Source: Symmetrospora coprosmae
Lineage: Eukaryota; Basidiomycota; Cystobasidiomycetes; Symmetrosporaceae
Length of the DNA: 64,000 bases
Reading direction: 5' to 3'
Assembly (NCBI GenBank): GCA_008802785.1
Contig: VUYT01000008.1
Coordinates: 496,001-560,000, forward strand
Shown one piece after another: positions 33,344-44,893 of this stretch; positions within the stretch are counted from its first letter, which is position 1; the number at the start of each line of letters is the position of its first letter. Position numbers and translations under genes: made by a program. The notes beneath the pieces were generated by a model, which was given only the letters and a program-made list of their open reading frames with translations, did not search any database and had not been told where the DNA came from.

Positions 33344-34123
33344 TGTGTAGATGTGTGCGCGTACAAGTTGGGTGTCTAGCTGCTGTAGCTGCTACTGTGG
33401 TCTCGGCTGAGGCCAGAAAGAAGCCAGACGGCGCCACACCAGAGTCAGCGTCACTGTGCCGGACCGGGGGAAGAGCTTCTAGCTTTCTCTGGGAAGATGG
33501 GCAGCAGCCGCTCACGCTCGGGGGAGGGCAGAGTGATTAGTGTACGGTGTGCTGTACGGTGAATATGCTCGAGTGTGCTGAGCGGCTGCTCCTGTGTTCT
33601 GCGGTCCTAGAAGTGGTCGGAAGGGCGAAAGAGCTCTCTCTCTCTCTGGGCGGCGCGTGTGCCACCACGACGATCCGCTAAAGTGCCCGGCGGCGGCCGG
33701 AGATGACACACGGCGACGACGACGGTGGAAAGGATTGAAGGCTAACGAGAGGGAGAGGGGAGTAGTGATGTGCAGATTGTATATATGGGATGCGCGTGTG
33801 TGTATGTGCGAGGAAGAGAGAAGAGCTGCGCAGGTGGAAGATTTGCAGTGTCGAGAGGACGATCCGGACCCGCGGTCTGCCGCCTTCACCTGTCAAGGAA
33901 CCGTCCGACGGCGTCCAGGCCTTTGCAATGGAGAGGCAAGACGACGGGGGCCCCAATTGCGCGAAATCCAGTGAAGGGAAAATGCATTGCAATAACGGAC
34001 ACATTGAGTATAGAGAGAGACGCGGGCATACTTGTGAGGGTATAAGAAACAGGTAATAGATTGATGCAGAGAGCTGACGACACAAAGCCAGCTTCCGACC
34101 GGGAGAGAGACTAGAGGTAGACA
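33344..34123. other. intergenic between two leftward genes
   Basis: About 780 bases: promoter and leader of the F-box-like gene on the minus strand and the 3' flank of the secreted-protein gene. A (CT)n-type purine/pyrimidine tract lies near 33631-33648 and a TATATATGG element near 33779-33787. No exon is supported. Confidence 0.4.
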
Positions 34124-35416
34124 TCACCTCGAGGGGTGCATCGCCGTCGGAGGGGCAGCGAGCGGGCTAGGCACCTTGTTGTGCAGCGCCTTGTGGAACT
34201 CCGTCATCGTGTGGTCCACCTTGACAGCTGGCGCGACCTCCGAGACGGTCGCACGACGCATCTTCCTGGCGAGCGCCGCCACCTGCTGCGGGCCTGTTGG
34301 ATGTGTTCGAAAGCGGGACGGCAAGTCAGCCGCTGACTAGACAAGTGATCTAAGTAGAGGGGCACCCACGACTCGGGATGTTGGACAGCTCGGCGTGCGG
34401 ATGGTTCATGTGCATATAGTCGGCCAGAGTGTCGGCCTCCCTCCGCTGGTTCCTGATCCGTGCGGCTGTCGACTTGGAGTCTGTGTCAATTTGCGCACTA
34501 AGGAAGCTAGAAACGTTCAGAGTACCCACGTGCTAGCTTCTTGATCATCGTCTGCTCCTTCTGGGGCATCGCGAGCGCTGGCATCGACACAGAGTCGGTA
34601 CTCTTGTGAATGTCAGGAAGGGTTGGGACAGCGCGCCCAGCGAGACTCAAGAACTTTCGCGTCTTGCCGTCTATGACAATGTCATACGCGTTAGCTACTA
34701 TCTTGCGAAGGGAGAGCGCGTCATCTTGCCGCAAGTCTCACCGGCTGCGCCAGAAGGGCCAAGCTTCTCGATATTGGCGAGCGAAGGCGGGGGTGACTGC
34801 CGCTCCGCGGTCTGCGTTGACGAGTCTTCTACGTCTTGGGAGGACGTCTCTGGCACTGCGGTGTCGCTGGTGTCGACCATCTTTGCCTCTGCCATCTTGG
34901 TGGGAGCGACTGGCACCAAGCGCGAAGTGGACATGCGCCTCAGTCTCTTTGCGTTGAAGTAACCCGTATTCCCAAACAGCACTCACCATCTTTCTGCTTC
35001 TGGAGCCACAGCTCGTACTCCTTGACGTTCTCGTGTGCGGGATGCGCCTGCAGGGCGTGGCTAAATTGGCCTAGACCTGGGACTGCAGCAGGGCCGTCGT
35101 CCGAGGGCACCGCGTCCGGAGCATCTGGCTGGACAGCTGGGACAGCGTCCTGCGAGAGCTGCTTATCCTCTCCTACGGAGGTGAGACCCGCCAGGTCTGG
35201 CAGCTCGTATTCGAGCGAAGAGAACGAGGGGAAGGCGGCCATGTCCCCGCTGCCGACGTCGGGCGAGGTCGGGGCGGACGAGGGGAAGCTTGCCATATCG
35301 CTGCCAGAGCCGAGAGTAGGGCTATTCCCTCCTAGTTCAGGGATGCTGGTGGGCGCACCGAGCGCATTGCTAGAGGCAAGGGCGAGGAGGCCAAAGGCGG
35401 TATACGTTGATCGCAT
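34124..35416 (-). CDS. predicted secreted protein of unknown function
   Basis: Leftward exons at 34987-35416, 34742-34909, 34530-34670, 34370-34480 and 34124-34293 encode about 339 residues. The N-terminus MRSTYTAFGLLALASSNALG is a good signal peptide with an A-x-G-type cleavage site. The mature chain is hydrophilic and Ser/Pro/Ala/Asp-rich, with no Cys cluster, no repeated unit and no domain I recognise. Helical segments (EYELWLQKQKD, EQTMIKKLA, ARIRNQRREADTLADYMHMN, VAALARKMRRATVSE) dominate the second half. The frames join cleanly at five exons with canonical GT-AG sites, which supports a real gene. It could be a cell-wall-associated or exported protein; no function is proposed. Confidence 0.65.
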
Positions 35417-35822
35417 GTTGGCGGAGGTGCTGGTCTATAGGATGGTTGAGGGCTGAGGAGACTCGGGCGGGTGTAGTGGAAGATACGGAAGGCAGATGTG
35501 GATGTGAGATTGAGTGGAAGAAAGCTAGAGTAGGCCTGTGTGCAGGCCATTTGTACCGCAACAACGAGCTTTGATGTTTTCAACTCTGCGCGAAGGTGGG
35601 CGGGTATGCCAGCTAAGGAGCATTGTCAGGCTGCAATGTGTTAGTCGCGACCCGTATCGAGCATGTCAACAGGTCTGAGGTCGAGGGCCCGGAAGCACAG
35701 CGCGCGAGTCGCAACCTGGCCGTGAATGCGGCAATGGCGCGCTCGTCTCTGACCCAACCACGTCAAAACAGCAGAGTCTTGTATTGCGCCGTCCCACAGT
35801 GTGCGATAAACAGTCAGCTGCG
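35417..35822. other. divergent intergenic region
   Basis: About 400 bases between the secreted-protein start (-) and the coiled-coil membrane-protein start (+). No exon recognised; presumably both promoters. Confidence 0.4.
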
Positions 35823-37113
35823 ATGCCAGGTCCGGATGTTGATGACAAGGAGGGAAGCCAACCCGTGCGGCTGCCGGACGGCACCGAGCCCAGCGGGACG
35901 AGCAGCTCGAGCAATGCCGGGACGGCTGCAACAACGGTACCCGCACCAACCGCATCATCAGCCGACGCGTCGGATGCTTCTGCGTTGCATGCTCCTCCCT
36001 CGTCTGCTGTGACCGTGCCAGGAGAGCAGCCGTCAACCTCGTCAGTGGCGTCACCCTCCGGCCCGGCAGCTTCGCAGGATCCGAGCAGCCAGCTGCCAGC
36101 GATACCGCCTCGCAACTATCCTCGCGATGCCAGACTGCTGCAGTACACTCCGCCGCAACCTCGTCAGCGCTTGCGGCCCAGTCAGACCCTCCCGCGCTTC
36201 ATTCGCTTCCTCGCAGCATTCATCTTCATTGCCGGCAGCGGTGCGACGCTTGCGGCCTTCCTGTACAGGGTGAGCATTGCGCGTTTTGACTACTGTTGTG
36301 TATCTGCGCTCTCTGGTACTAAATCTCGGTCCTACGCGTCAGCGGTATCTGTATCCCCGGTTGCTCCTTGCGCGAACGCGTCTGACCGAGCTGCAGCAGA
36401 ACAACCTCTCGAAGTATGAAAAGCTGCTGCTGTCGCTCCGGTCACTAGTCACCAACAATGCTACGCTGTACAAGCAGACCAGCACCCGCTTGATAGCAGG
36501 AAGAAGCGTCGCGGATCCGACACTGCCGGCTGCAGCTCAGGCGGACATCGCCAATGGAGCGGCGCCCGCAGTAGAAGAATTGGCTGCGGAGGAGAAGCAG
36601 CTGGAAGCGGCTGTAGATCTGAAGGAGGAGGAGCTAGATGAGGCGCAACCGCTTCTTACCGGCGACGAGGGTGATACTGCAAGGAAGGCGGGTGAGGAGG
36701 CAGTAGCCGAAGGAGGAGAAGGAGTGCCAGTGCCGGTGCTTGACCTGACGCACAACCTGCGAGAAGCTCTGGGCAAGCTCCAGGCGTCGCTACTGCACGA
36801 TGCGCGGCCTTCTAGTAGCGCACCCGCAGTCGATGGAGACAAGAAGTCCTACCTTCCCGAATTAACGCCCGCCCAGAGTCTTCAGCGCACCCTCGACTCG
36901 TTTTCGACGTATCTCACCAACGAGTCCTTCTACGCTTCAACACCTTCCTACCCCTCCTCAGCGTACGGGTACAACTACGGCAGCATGGGCTCGGCCATCC
37001 CGACGCGGAGCGGGATGGACAAGGACAAGATTGCGCAGCTCAAGACGGATATCAGGGGGTTGAAGGGGGCGCTATTGACGAGGAAGAACTTTGCGCCAGT
37101 GACGGCACGTTAG
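35823..37113 (+). CDS. single-span membrane protein with coiled coil, Pex14/Pex17-like by layout
   Basis: Two exons (35823-36269, 36343-37113) encode about 405 residues. A disordered Ser/Ala/Thr/Pro-rich N-terminus of about 120 residues leads to one hydrophobic span (FIRFLAAFIFIAGSGATLAAF) followed at once by YRRYLYPRLLLARTRLTEL and a long charged helix. The KRYIYP-like step after a single span and then a coiled coil is reminiscent of the peroxisomal docking proteins Pex14/Pex17, but I see no Pex5-binding N-terminal motif. I therefore give this only as a hint. The C-terminus contains a Tyr/Ser/Gly-rich patch (YPSSAYGYNYGSMGS). Function unknown. Confidence 0.6.
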
Positions 37114-37302
37114 ATGTACGTTTTAGCATCCGTCACAGTGCTTGCTTGCCTGTAGCAGCCTTGCGAAACGAGGATGAGCGGGCGGGTCTTTGCCACCAAC
37201 TCGCGTGTTTGGACGCGTCCTCGTCAGAGGTGTTGTTGTTCTCCTTTCGCCAACACCTGTCAACGCGACACATATAGACATACGCAACTCGCAACGCAGA
37301 AA

Positions 37303-38770
37303 ATGACCACTCCAAGTTACAGCATTGCGCAGACGATGCCCGCTGAGCTCCTCGAGCTCGTCTTTGACGCTGTCATCGAGCTCGACAAGAAGGAGGCCCG
37401 GGCCAGGGTGGATTATCAGCGCCAGTTCTACGGCCCGCCGGCGCGGAAGGTCGGAATCAGTCTCGATCCCATCGAAAAGCAGTTCATCGGCTCTTCGCGT
37501 GGGCTGCTTCCCTGCCTAACCGTTTGCAAGCTGTGGTATCCGTGAGGCTCAATCTGCTCGGACCCGAACGCTATTCGGACCCGGCTGGACGAGGCATAAG
37601 CGACCAGACCGCGTGCTCATGTGCTGCTCCTTTCATGTTCTTTCGTACAGTATCGCCGAGAAAGCCCTGTACAGCAAAATCGATCTGGTCATCCCGGGCG
37701 ACACAGCAGACCCCACCGCGGAGGCCTTCCTCAGAGCCATCTCCGACCGGCCTTCCCTTGCGTCCCTTGTTCAGTCATTGAGCATTGGGATTGGGCATCA
37801 TGCTCCAGCGATGATGAGATCCCTCCCAGATGATCAAGTGATCCGGATTCATTGCAAGCGCTGTGTCGAGATCCTCTCCGCCTGCGTAAAGCTGGATCAC
37901 CTCCTCGTCTTTGCCTTTGCTATGTCTGCCAAGAGAGCTCTCTTAGAGAGCATCGTGGGACACGCGCAACTACGCACATTGGCATTCGGAGACCCCTGGA
38001 CCGACCTTACCTCGGCCGCATTCGCCCCATTCCTCCTGGCGGACTACCAGGCACCCGTCAGGACCTGCCATTCGCTCAAAGTACTGGGTCTTCGTTCAGC
38101 GCACATTTCGGCGTCTTCCTTCACTTGGCACACGCTCACCAGTCACGTACGTCACCTAGAACTGTATGACGTCGCCATGTCAGACGAGCATTTCGGAGCC
38201 CTCATAGAGCAGGTAGCCCCGACTCTCCAGGCTCTCCGGATCACTTACGAGGTCTCGAACGGCACGTATGGCTCTGTATGGCCATCTTACCCGGCTATTT
38301 GTGAGGCATTGGGCCTCCTGCAGCAGCTAGAGCACCTGCATCTCGACATTCAGCAGGATTGCGTCGAGTTCGACCACCATTCCACCTCCCCTGCGCTCCT
38401 CTCTGCATGCCGAAAGCTCAAGACTGTCTACATCAGCCCGGACACCTTCCCATTCACGGGACTGGGTCACCTGGCTTCATTTCAGCTGCGCACTATCCAC
38501 TTCTGGGTCCCCTCGGGCGCCTTCAGCCCTCCCCTTGATGTGGACGCTTTGTCAACCGGCATCGAAGCCACGCTTCTCTCTCCCCAGACTTGCCCACAAA
38601 CCCTCAGCGTCGCCCATCAGATCAGCTATATCGACGCGGAGGACTTCGACGAGGATTTGCCGCCTGAGTATCCGCAGGACGACCGGCTGGAGGATGATCT
38701 GGTCAAGAATCTGAGCACCGCGTGCAAGGCTGCAGGTGTCGAGTTCGTGTACAAGGTGTTCTGGCAATAG
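37303..38770 (+). CDS. F-box-like protein
   Basis: Two exons (37303-37541, 37651-38770) encode about 452 residues. The first exon reads IAQTMPAELLELVFDAVIEL and ends with LLPCLTVCKLWYP; after the intron comes IAEKALYSKIDL. This is the usual fungal F-box layout: helix 1 LPxELLxxIF, then CxxCxxWxxxAxxxLYxxI. The remainder has irregular Leu-rich strands (LKVLGLRSAHI, VRHLELYDVAM, LEHLHLDIQ, LKTVYISPD) typical of a substrate-binding LRR-like region. The likely role is substrate recruitment to an SCF ubiquitin ligase. The intron position within the F-box is common in this type of protein. Confidence 0.78.
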
Positions 38771-39317
38771 AGACGGCCAGTCCAAGCGGTCCAGTAGTGA
38801 GGAGCCATCGAGCTGGATGATAGCGAGTGAGGAGAATACCGGAGAGGCTGGGGACGAGGCAGCGATGAGCGCAAGCAGGATACAAGGATGATCAAGTTGC
38901 AGTGGTTGCGTAAAGATGCTGGGAGGTGGCCTCTGGCGCGACCTCCCAATGGGACACCGCGCTGGTCGGTCTCAAGCTCGGAAGGCGTCTGAATGCTGGA
39001 GTCCGCGCCACAAAGGCGAGCATCGATTACGAGCATCGATTGCTGTAGGACATGCGGTCATCATAGACCTAGTTCTGCGATACTTTGCAGCCTGTTGTAC
39101 ATCTATCGTCCCTCCTCCGAGTCCTACAAATGCCATGACGTCACGCGACTGCTTTGACGCGTCTCCCTCCTCCTGGCCCGAGGATCGACGGGCTTCCTTC
39201 CCTCGGTGATCTCGCCTCTTTGCCTGTCAGAAATCCTGCGCTGAGACGCTCATCTGCTCCACTCCCGCTGACAGCACCACTTCTACACTCAAGCATACCC
39301 TCAACCAATCGCACAAC
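38771..39317. other. intergenic upstream of the small hydrophilic protein gene
   Basis: About 550 bases with no supported exon; a pyrimidine-rich stretch near 39100-39230 may belong to the leader of the downstream gene. Confidence 0.35.
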
Positions 39318-39926
39318 ATGACGTCCAGCAAGCTCGGACACTCGGTCGACTCGACAAACCAGAGCACAGCCGCAAGCTCCACCTCGTACAGCGGTGTCCA
39401 GGGCAACCCCAGCGTGAGTGGCTGCGTCATATCCTTGCAAGGCAGTAGGAGCATGGCCTGATGCTTGCACACAGTCCGCACAGGGAGCCAGCAACCCTGC
39501 CATTGGCGGCAACCAGGTCCACGAGGATGGCCCCGCACAGACGATCGCCGGATCGCTGTCGCAGGATTTCACCCTCAAGGGCATGAAGGTGAGGCTCCAT
39601 AGGGGCCCGTTAGATTAGCGAACTGCGCATTGACACTAGTGCTCATCGTGCACTCAGGCCGAGTACAAAGGCGAGGACAAGACTGTCCCGAATGCTCAGG
39701 GTCACGCAGGCGAGCCGCTCGAGAACGCTAGCTCTGGCGGTGACCGCGTCCACAAGCCTCTTCAGGTATGTCCCCATGTTCTGCCTTCACGCACTGCACC
39801 CCTTGCTGATGTCTGTGCTTCCTGTTCACACAGGCACACGAGACCAGCCTGCCCGACACGCCCATCCCAAGCAGGCCCCAGGAGCAGACTGGAGACAACT
39901 CCAGGAACGCCGACAGGAGCAAGTAA
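39318..39926 (+). CDS. small hydrophilic protein, possibly stress-related
   Basis: Four exons (39318-39413, 39475-39588, 39658-39765, 39834-39926) all join in phase 0 and encode about 136 residues. The protein is rich in Gly, Ser, Asn, Gln and Asp, with no hydrophobic core. Notable segments are SNPAIGGNQVHEDGPAQTI, SQDFTLKGMKAEYKGEDKTV and GEPLENASSGGDRVHKPLQ. The composition resembles small disordered stress proteins of fungi, but I recognise no named family. All four junctions have good GT-AG signals, which is the main support for the model. Confidence 0.65.
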
Positions 39927-40340
39927 ATGTTGAGAGGTCTGTAGCTCGTAGAACCATGATCAAAGGGGACCTCGAAGTCGCCCGCGCGAGAATGCAAGAG
40001 CTTTCGCGAGAGAGCCCAGATGAGCACCGACAAAGGAGATGAGGCCCTCTTTGGAGTGACATTGCACTGCAATCTGAATGTGCTACAATGCCAGCGTTGA
40101 GTGATATGTGCGTCTGCCTAGTGTGTTGCTTCTTTGCTAAAAAGAATGGGAAGATTTCGAGTTGCTCGGAGGAAGTAAAAGGAAGAAGACGAAGGCTGTA
40201 AGGAACCAAAGTGATGACGCGCATGGCGCCTAGCGTTGTTAAGTAATGTGCTGCTCGATGCGACTTTGATCTCGCTAGTGGCTTGTTGCTCCGATAGCGA
40301 TTGCGCGGAGTTCTTCGATGCTTTCCAGAGCGGCCCGAAA
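39927..40340. other. convergent 3' flank
   Basis: About 410 bases between the stop of the small hydrophilic protein (+) and the stop of the first Cys-motif paralog (-). No exon supported. Confidence 0.4.
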
Positions 40341-42527
40341 CTACACCTCCGGAGACGGGCGCGCCTTGACGCCCATGTAGACGAGGTCGGAGTCGTCAGA
40401 TATCGAGCCCGAGCGGAAAAGCTGCAGCCGGGCTGGTTTGGAGTCGTTCTCAGCGGCCCCGCCGGCAGCAGGCGGATGGGGCGCCACGTATGGCAAAGGA
40501 AACCTAGTGCTCTGCCGCCTGGTACGCGGAGATAAGGGCATATCTGGTTCTGAGGAGGAGAGGTCCTCCCACTCCGCGATAGTAATTGGACGGGCGGGAG
40601 CTTGCGGATCGGCGGCCGCGGCATCTCCGCTACCTGCCTGCTGCTCGACCTGCTCGATGGCGAGCCCTTCCTCCTCTTCCTCCTCTTCTTGTCCCCCGTT
40701 GTCGTTGTCGCCATCATGGCCATCATCGGCAGTGATAGCATTGACCTGGCCGAGGTCTGCTGAGGCCCCTTCCCGAGGCGTAAACTCGCTCTCCCGTACC
40801 AGCAACCTCTGCCTCTGCCTTGTATTGTCTGCTGGGAGCGAGACAGAGTTCATCAGTGGATGTTCGGGACGAGTGATCCTAGCACTCCTGCTTTCATCAG
40901 GGACTCACTGGCAAAAGCAGCACTCCGTAAAGACAATCTCTCCACCACAGCCCACGCATCGGCGGAAGCCTTCGCTGTCGAAGACCCCGTAGTTCTCGTA
41001 ATCTCGTGCGTCTGACGGCTCCTCCTTGATCTCCTGCGCCTCTCCAATAGCATTGCTACCCTGTGCATCTCCGGGGGGCTCTTTCCCCGAATTGGCGAGC
41101 CTCGCCGTGCCCTGAGCATCGCCCGAAGCAGGCTGGGCCGGCGAAAGCAGCGCCTGCCCGATAGCGGCCGAGAGGAGGCCGCCCCTTGTGTCCTGATCAG
41201 AAAGCGTGCGGGAAGCGTCTGGAGAGACGCCCTCGGGAGTCGGCAGACGGATGAGATGTGAGATGGGAGGGTGACGGTGGATCCCATCGCAGTCGTCGCA
41301 GCGGTAATAGTTGTCCTCGGAGAGACAATCGTCACAGGCGCACTCGAGGTCGAGATCCTCCTCGGTGTACGTCTTCTTGGAACTGCAGCCTTGAAGTGCC
41401 AGACCGCGGCGGCCTCGCTCGATGGCTGCGTTTACCCCATCGTCGCTTGACTCGGATTCACCTCGGAAGACACATTTGTCTCTCTTTGAGTTCTTGGTCG
41501 TCCCTTTTCCAGCGGTACCCTCCCCGTCGTCTCCGTCCCTTTCCTCCTCCTCCTCCTCCTCATCCTCCTCGTCACCCGACAAAGGGAAAGGGAAGGAGTC
41601 ATCCTTGGATTTGCCCTGTGCCCTTCTCTGCATGCTGGCTCGGACGGCCTGCTCGATGATGGCCTCGCGCTTGTCTCGTGAGGTCTTGGCAGCGACCTCC
41701 CTGGCGGCTTTTCGGCGAGCCGCATCTTGGAGCTTCTCGATCTCTCTGGCAGCTCTGCGCGCATAAGCGTCGCTGTCGCATCCCGACGAACTGTCAGATC
41801 CCACTGCTGAGTCTTCGCGCCTTCCTCGGCCGACAAGCAGCGACCCGGCAAAGCCTTCCTTCTGCTTGGCCTTGTGCGGAAGCTTCCTGATTGGGCGTGC
41901 GTACTTGTCTCGCGTGTCTGCAGTGTGCTGATTGAACTCGACGTGGAGCTCGGCGCCGTCAACCAGGCTGTCGAAGAGGTTCTCGTCCATCTCGATCTTC
42001 CTTGACGGGGAAAACGACCAGGGCGCGCTGCGCTTCTTGCCATTTCTGGTCGTATCTGCATAGGTCGGGTCGTCGTTGGTGTCGCCGTCATAGCTGCTGC
42101 TGTCGCTGCTGCTAGATGACGATGTGTGCCGCACTGGAGGCAACACCTTGATGCTGGTCTTTCCAGCTTTGTCTACCGAAATGTCGAGTCTGACGCGCTG
42201 CTTTGCTGAGCGCATGTCGCGCATCTTGGCCTGGCTGCTGTTTCCTCCCCTGTGCTTCTTGCTGGCTGGCGCCGAGTTGTGTGCGGGACCGGGAACAAGG
42301 CGGAAGAACTTGACGGCCAGAGCAGCCTGGCGACCACTCGTTCCACTGCCTGCATCTTCGTCCTCGTTGTCCTCGGTGTCGGGGACTATGGCGTTCCGTG
42401 CTTCCCGGCGGAAGATGTCGAGGGCTCTGGCTTGGAGCTCAGCGAAGGACGTGGGTCTGAGCGTCTCTGACGAGCGAGGGCCATGCGTGAGTATGAGAGT
42501 ACGAGAGGAGAAGAAGGCGGATGACAT
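40341..42527 (-). CDS. Cys-motif protein A (larger paralog), unfamiliar family
   Basis: Leftward exons at 40909-42527, 40807-40831 and 40341-40745 give about 682 residues. The N-terminus (SSRTLILTHGPRSSETLRP) and the segment DSLVDGAELHVEF look like a beta-rich, ubiquitin/PB1-like fold. A basic KQKEGFAGSLL motif follows, then an Arg/Lys/Ala helix, an acidic block, a cysteine module CACDDCLSEDNYYRCDDCDG (ZZ-like) and the signature RRCVGCGGEIVFTECCFCH (C-x2-C-x8-C-x2-C-H). The tail is strongly acidic. The gene at 43250-44893 shares the N-terminal strands, KEGFAG[ST]LL and the RRC..CGGE[IV]V.TEC..CH..Y[KE]A motif, so the two are paralogs. The 25-base middle exon was chosen because it gives CHRQYKAEAE, matching CHAAYEAVPE in the paralog. 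No function is recognised; zinc binding and protein-protein contact are inferred. Confidence 0.65.
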
Positions 42528-43249
42528 TGTGAATTGCCGTTCGACAGGGAAAGGCGTCAATGACGGGGCTCGGGATAGATTAGGCAGGTGGGTGCGACTG
42601 GACGCCTTTGCCGGTGCCAGCGGGATCCCTGCGGAGTCTCAATGAAACCTGGCGCAAGGAGAGTGTAGTCCTCGTGCAGGTTGCTCAGTGTCGCTTCTCG
42701 GGCTGGACGCTCGCGGGAGCGTGACAAATCAGCTACTCTGCATGCGTCACCACCAGAGAACAGCTGGACTACTCACAGAGGATGATTGAGATGACAAAAG
42801 AAGGGTGGTTGGTCGAAAGGAAGAAGAAGAAGAAGGAGACAGAGCTGGACCGAGAGTCGTCGTCAGTCGGCCCCGAGACCCCCTCGGACCTCCGCGTCAT
42901 TCCTGTCTGAACTCCGCTTCCCATCGGCCGGGCCCAAACAAAGGCGACGGAGGGCGGACAGAAAGGGAGAAGCCAGTCGCATGCTTGACATGCAGCAGGA
43001 CACAGTGGACGATCTGCAGCAGACCGGATACAACGCATCTGTGTCTGACGCTCTTGGCGTACGTTAGGTAAGCTCGTTGAACGGCGACGAAGGCATGAAA
43101 CAGAAAGCACGAAGCAGATGATAGGGAGGAGGACCGAGAAGCTGGTGGGATTCGCGACTGAAAGAGGGAGAACGGGTCGTACTACATGGCGAAGATGGTC
43201 GAGGAAGTCAGCTGCGCCTATACCGGCTCGACTGAGACGTCCGCTTACG
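42528..43249. other. intergenic upstream of paralog A; holds a block shared with the region upstream of paralog B
   Basis: About 720 bases. The part 42855-42945 resembles 45112-45190, including a CGTCGTCAGTCG block and a CCGCT..CCATCGG..CGG..CCCAAACA block. A (GAA)n-like purine tract lies near 42820-42838. No exon supported. Confidence 0.45.
42907..42940. repeat. duplicated upstream element, copy A
   Basis: TGAACTCCGCTTCCCATCGG and the following CCGGGCCCAAACA match, with few changes, 45156-45188 upstream of paralog B. It lies about 380 bases before the start of paralog A. It may be a remnant of the gene duplication or a retained regulatory element. Confidence 0.6.
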
Positions 43250-44893
43250 CTACGACTCCAAAGGAAGGGGGAACTCTCCCGTTGTGTCGGCAGCAGGTAC
43301 GTCCGAGAACACCATATCCTCGCCCTCGCTGCCTTCACTGTCAGCGGCACCATGCTCACCAACGTCACTCTCCTCGTCGTCCGCCTCTTGCTCCGCGTCC
43401 GCCTGTGCCCCTGCTGGTCCCTCCGACAGCTCGGCAGGTTCTCCCTCCTGCCCGCTCGCGTCGTCGTTCTCGACTGAAGCGACCTCCACTTCCCCAGCGA
43501 CTCCCACTTCCCCAGCATCGCCGTCGTCGACATCTCCTGCAGTCAAAGACGAACCCCGGTCCGCCTCCGTGCTGGAGGCTTCCGTACCTTCATTCAGAGG
43601 GGAGTCGGACTCTTCGGTCTCGTCGCTGTAGACCATCTCCTCCTCGCGGCCATACTCATGGACCCGCTGCAGCGAGAGTTGCTGTCGAAAACGCATCCGC
43701 TGTCACTGGGCGGCACGCATAAGTCGCCCCAACCCCACTCCATCTCGTCCTGGTCGCACTCAGCGTCCTCGAGCTTCGTGGTATCGGAGTACTGGCTATC
43801 GCCATCCGATCCGCACTCCCATTCGCTGCAAAGAACGGTCACCAGTACAATCAGACCAGCCCTCCCCGGCGGAGTAGAGCATGGAGACTCACCAGTCCAG
43901 ATCGCAGCAAGCGTAGATATACCAGCGATCGGTTCCGCTCTTTAGGTAGAGCTTCTCCACTGAGCAGCGGCACCGTGGGCAGGCTTTGCGCTCGCCAAAG
44001 TCTGGGATGTCCGGCTCGGGTACGGCCTCGTATGCAGCACTAACAGCGGTGGAGCAAGATGAGTATGATATGTCAGCACTGGTCTAGCGTCGTAGTGGCA
44101 TCTGAAAGACTTACTGGCAGAGAAAGCACTCTGTGCCAACGACCTCACCGCCGCACACCCCGCATCTACGTGTCCCGTCCCAGTCAAAAGTGCAGGTGTT
44201 GTTGCCGGCTCCCTCTTCGTGCGTCATCCTCTGAGTGCACGCGGAGAGCACGTCCCACGGAGTCTGCATGGTCCGCGAGGTGCGGTCGTGCTCTGCACGC
44301 TGATGTGCCGGTGCAGTCCGGTTGGACGCTACATCTGTCGTCGTGTCATTGGCGGCTTCCCCGGCAGCATGCCTGCCGGTATCGCCTTCCATCTCAACAG
44401 GAGCTGGTCGCGCTGTCTCCTCGGATGGCTCTGCCCGAAGCTCGCCAACATCCCCGCCCTGGAGAAGCGTGCCTGCGAATCCCTCCTTCTTCCTCGCCGG
44501 GTTTGTGGAGGTGCGGGAGAAGGATCCGGTGTTGTCGCTGGTGCGAGAGGCCGCCGGCACTTCTACGAATTCGACGTGTAGCTCGGTTCCGCACGCCAGG
44601 TGGGGGAAGAAAGAGTCGCTTATTTCGACCTTCCGCAGTGCAGGAGTGCTCGCGCCAGCTGGGTTGCCTTCGTCCTCCTGGAGTTTGACCCGCTTGCTGG
44701 CGGGCATTAGAAGCGGGTCGGCTAAGACCATCATGCGATAGACTCTGACGTTTAGTCTGCTACCCTCCTCCCCGCCTGGTGGATCGAAGTGGGCTAGAGC
44801 TTCTGCACGTAGCATTTCGATGGACGACGGCTTTGCGAAAAGAGCTGGCGGCCTTTGGCCATAGGTGAGCACAAGTTCCGATGCGTCGGCCAT
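43250..44893 (-). CDS. Cys-motif protein B (smaller paralog), unfamiliar family
   Basis: Leftward exons at 44115-44893, 43893-44039, 43717-43825 and 43250-43666 give about 483 residues. The N-terminus (SELVLTYGQRPPALFAKPSS) and FFPHLACGTELHVEF correspond to the same region of protein A, followed by KKEGFAGTLLQGG and the signature RRCGVCGGEVVGTECFLCH (C-x2-C-x8-C-x2-C-H), which ends exon 1. Exon 2 adds a further Cys-rich piece (KACPRCRCSVEKLYL, WYIYACCDLD) not present in A. The C-terminal 200 residues are acidic with SDETEESDSP-type clusters. The A-specific ZZ-like module and the Arg/Ala helix are missing. Splice phases at the CH codon (phase 2) are the same in both paralogs. Function unknown; a zinc-binding adaptor is an inference. 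Confidence 0.65.
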
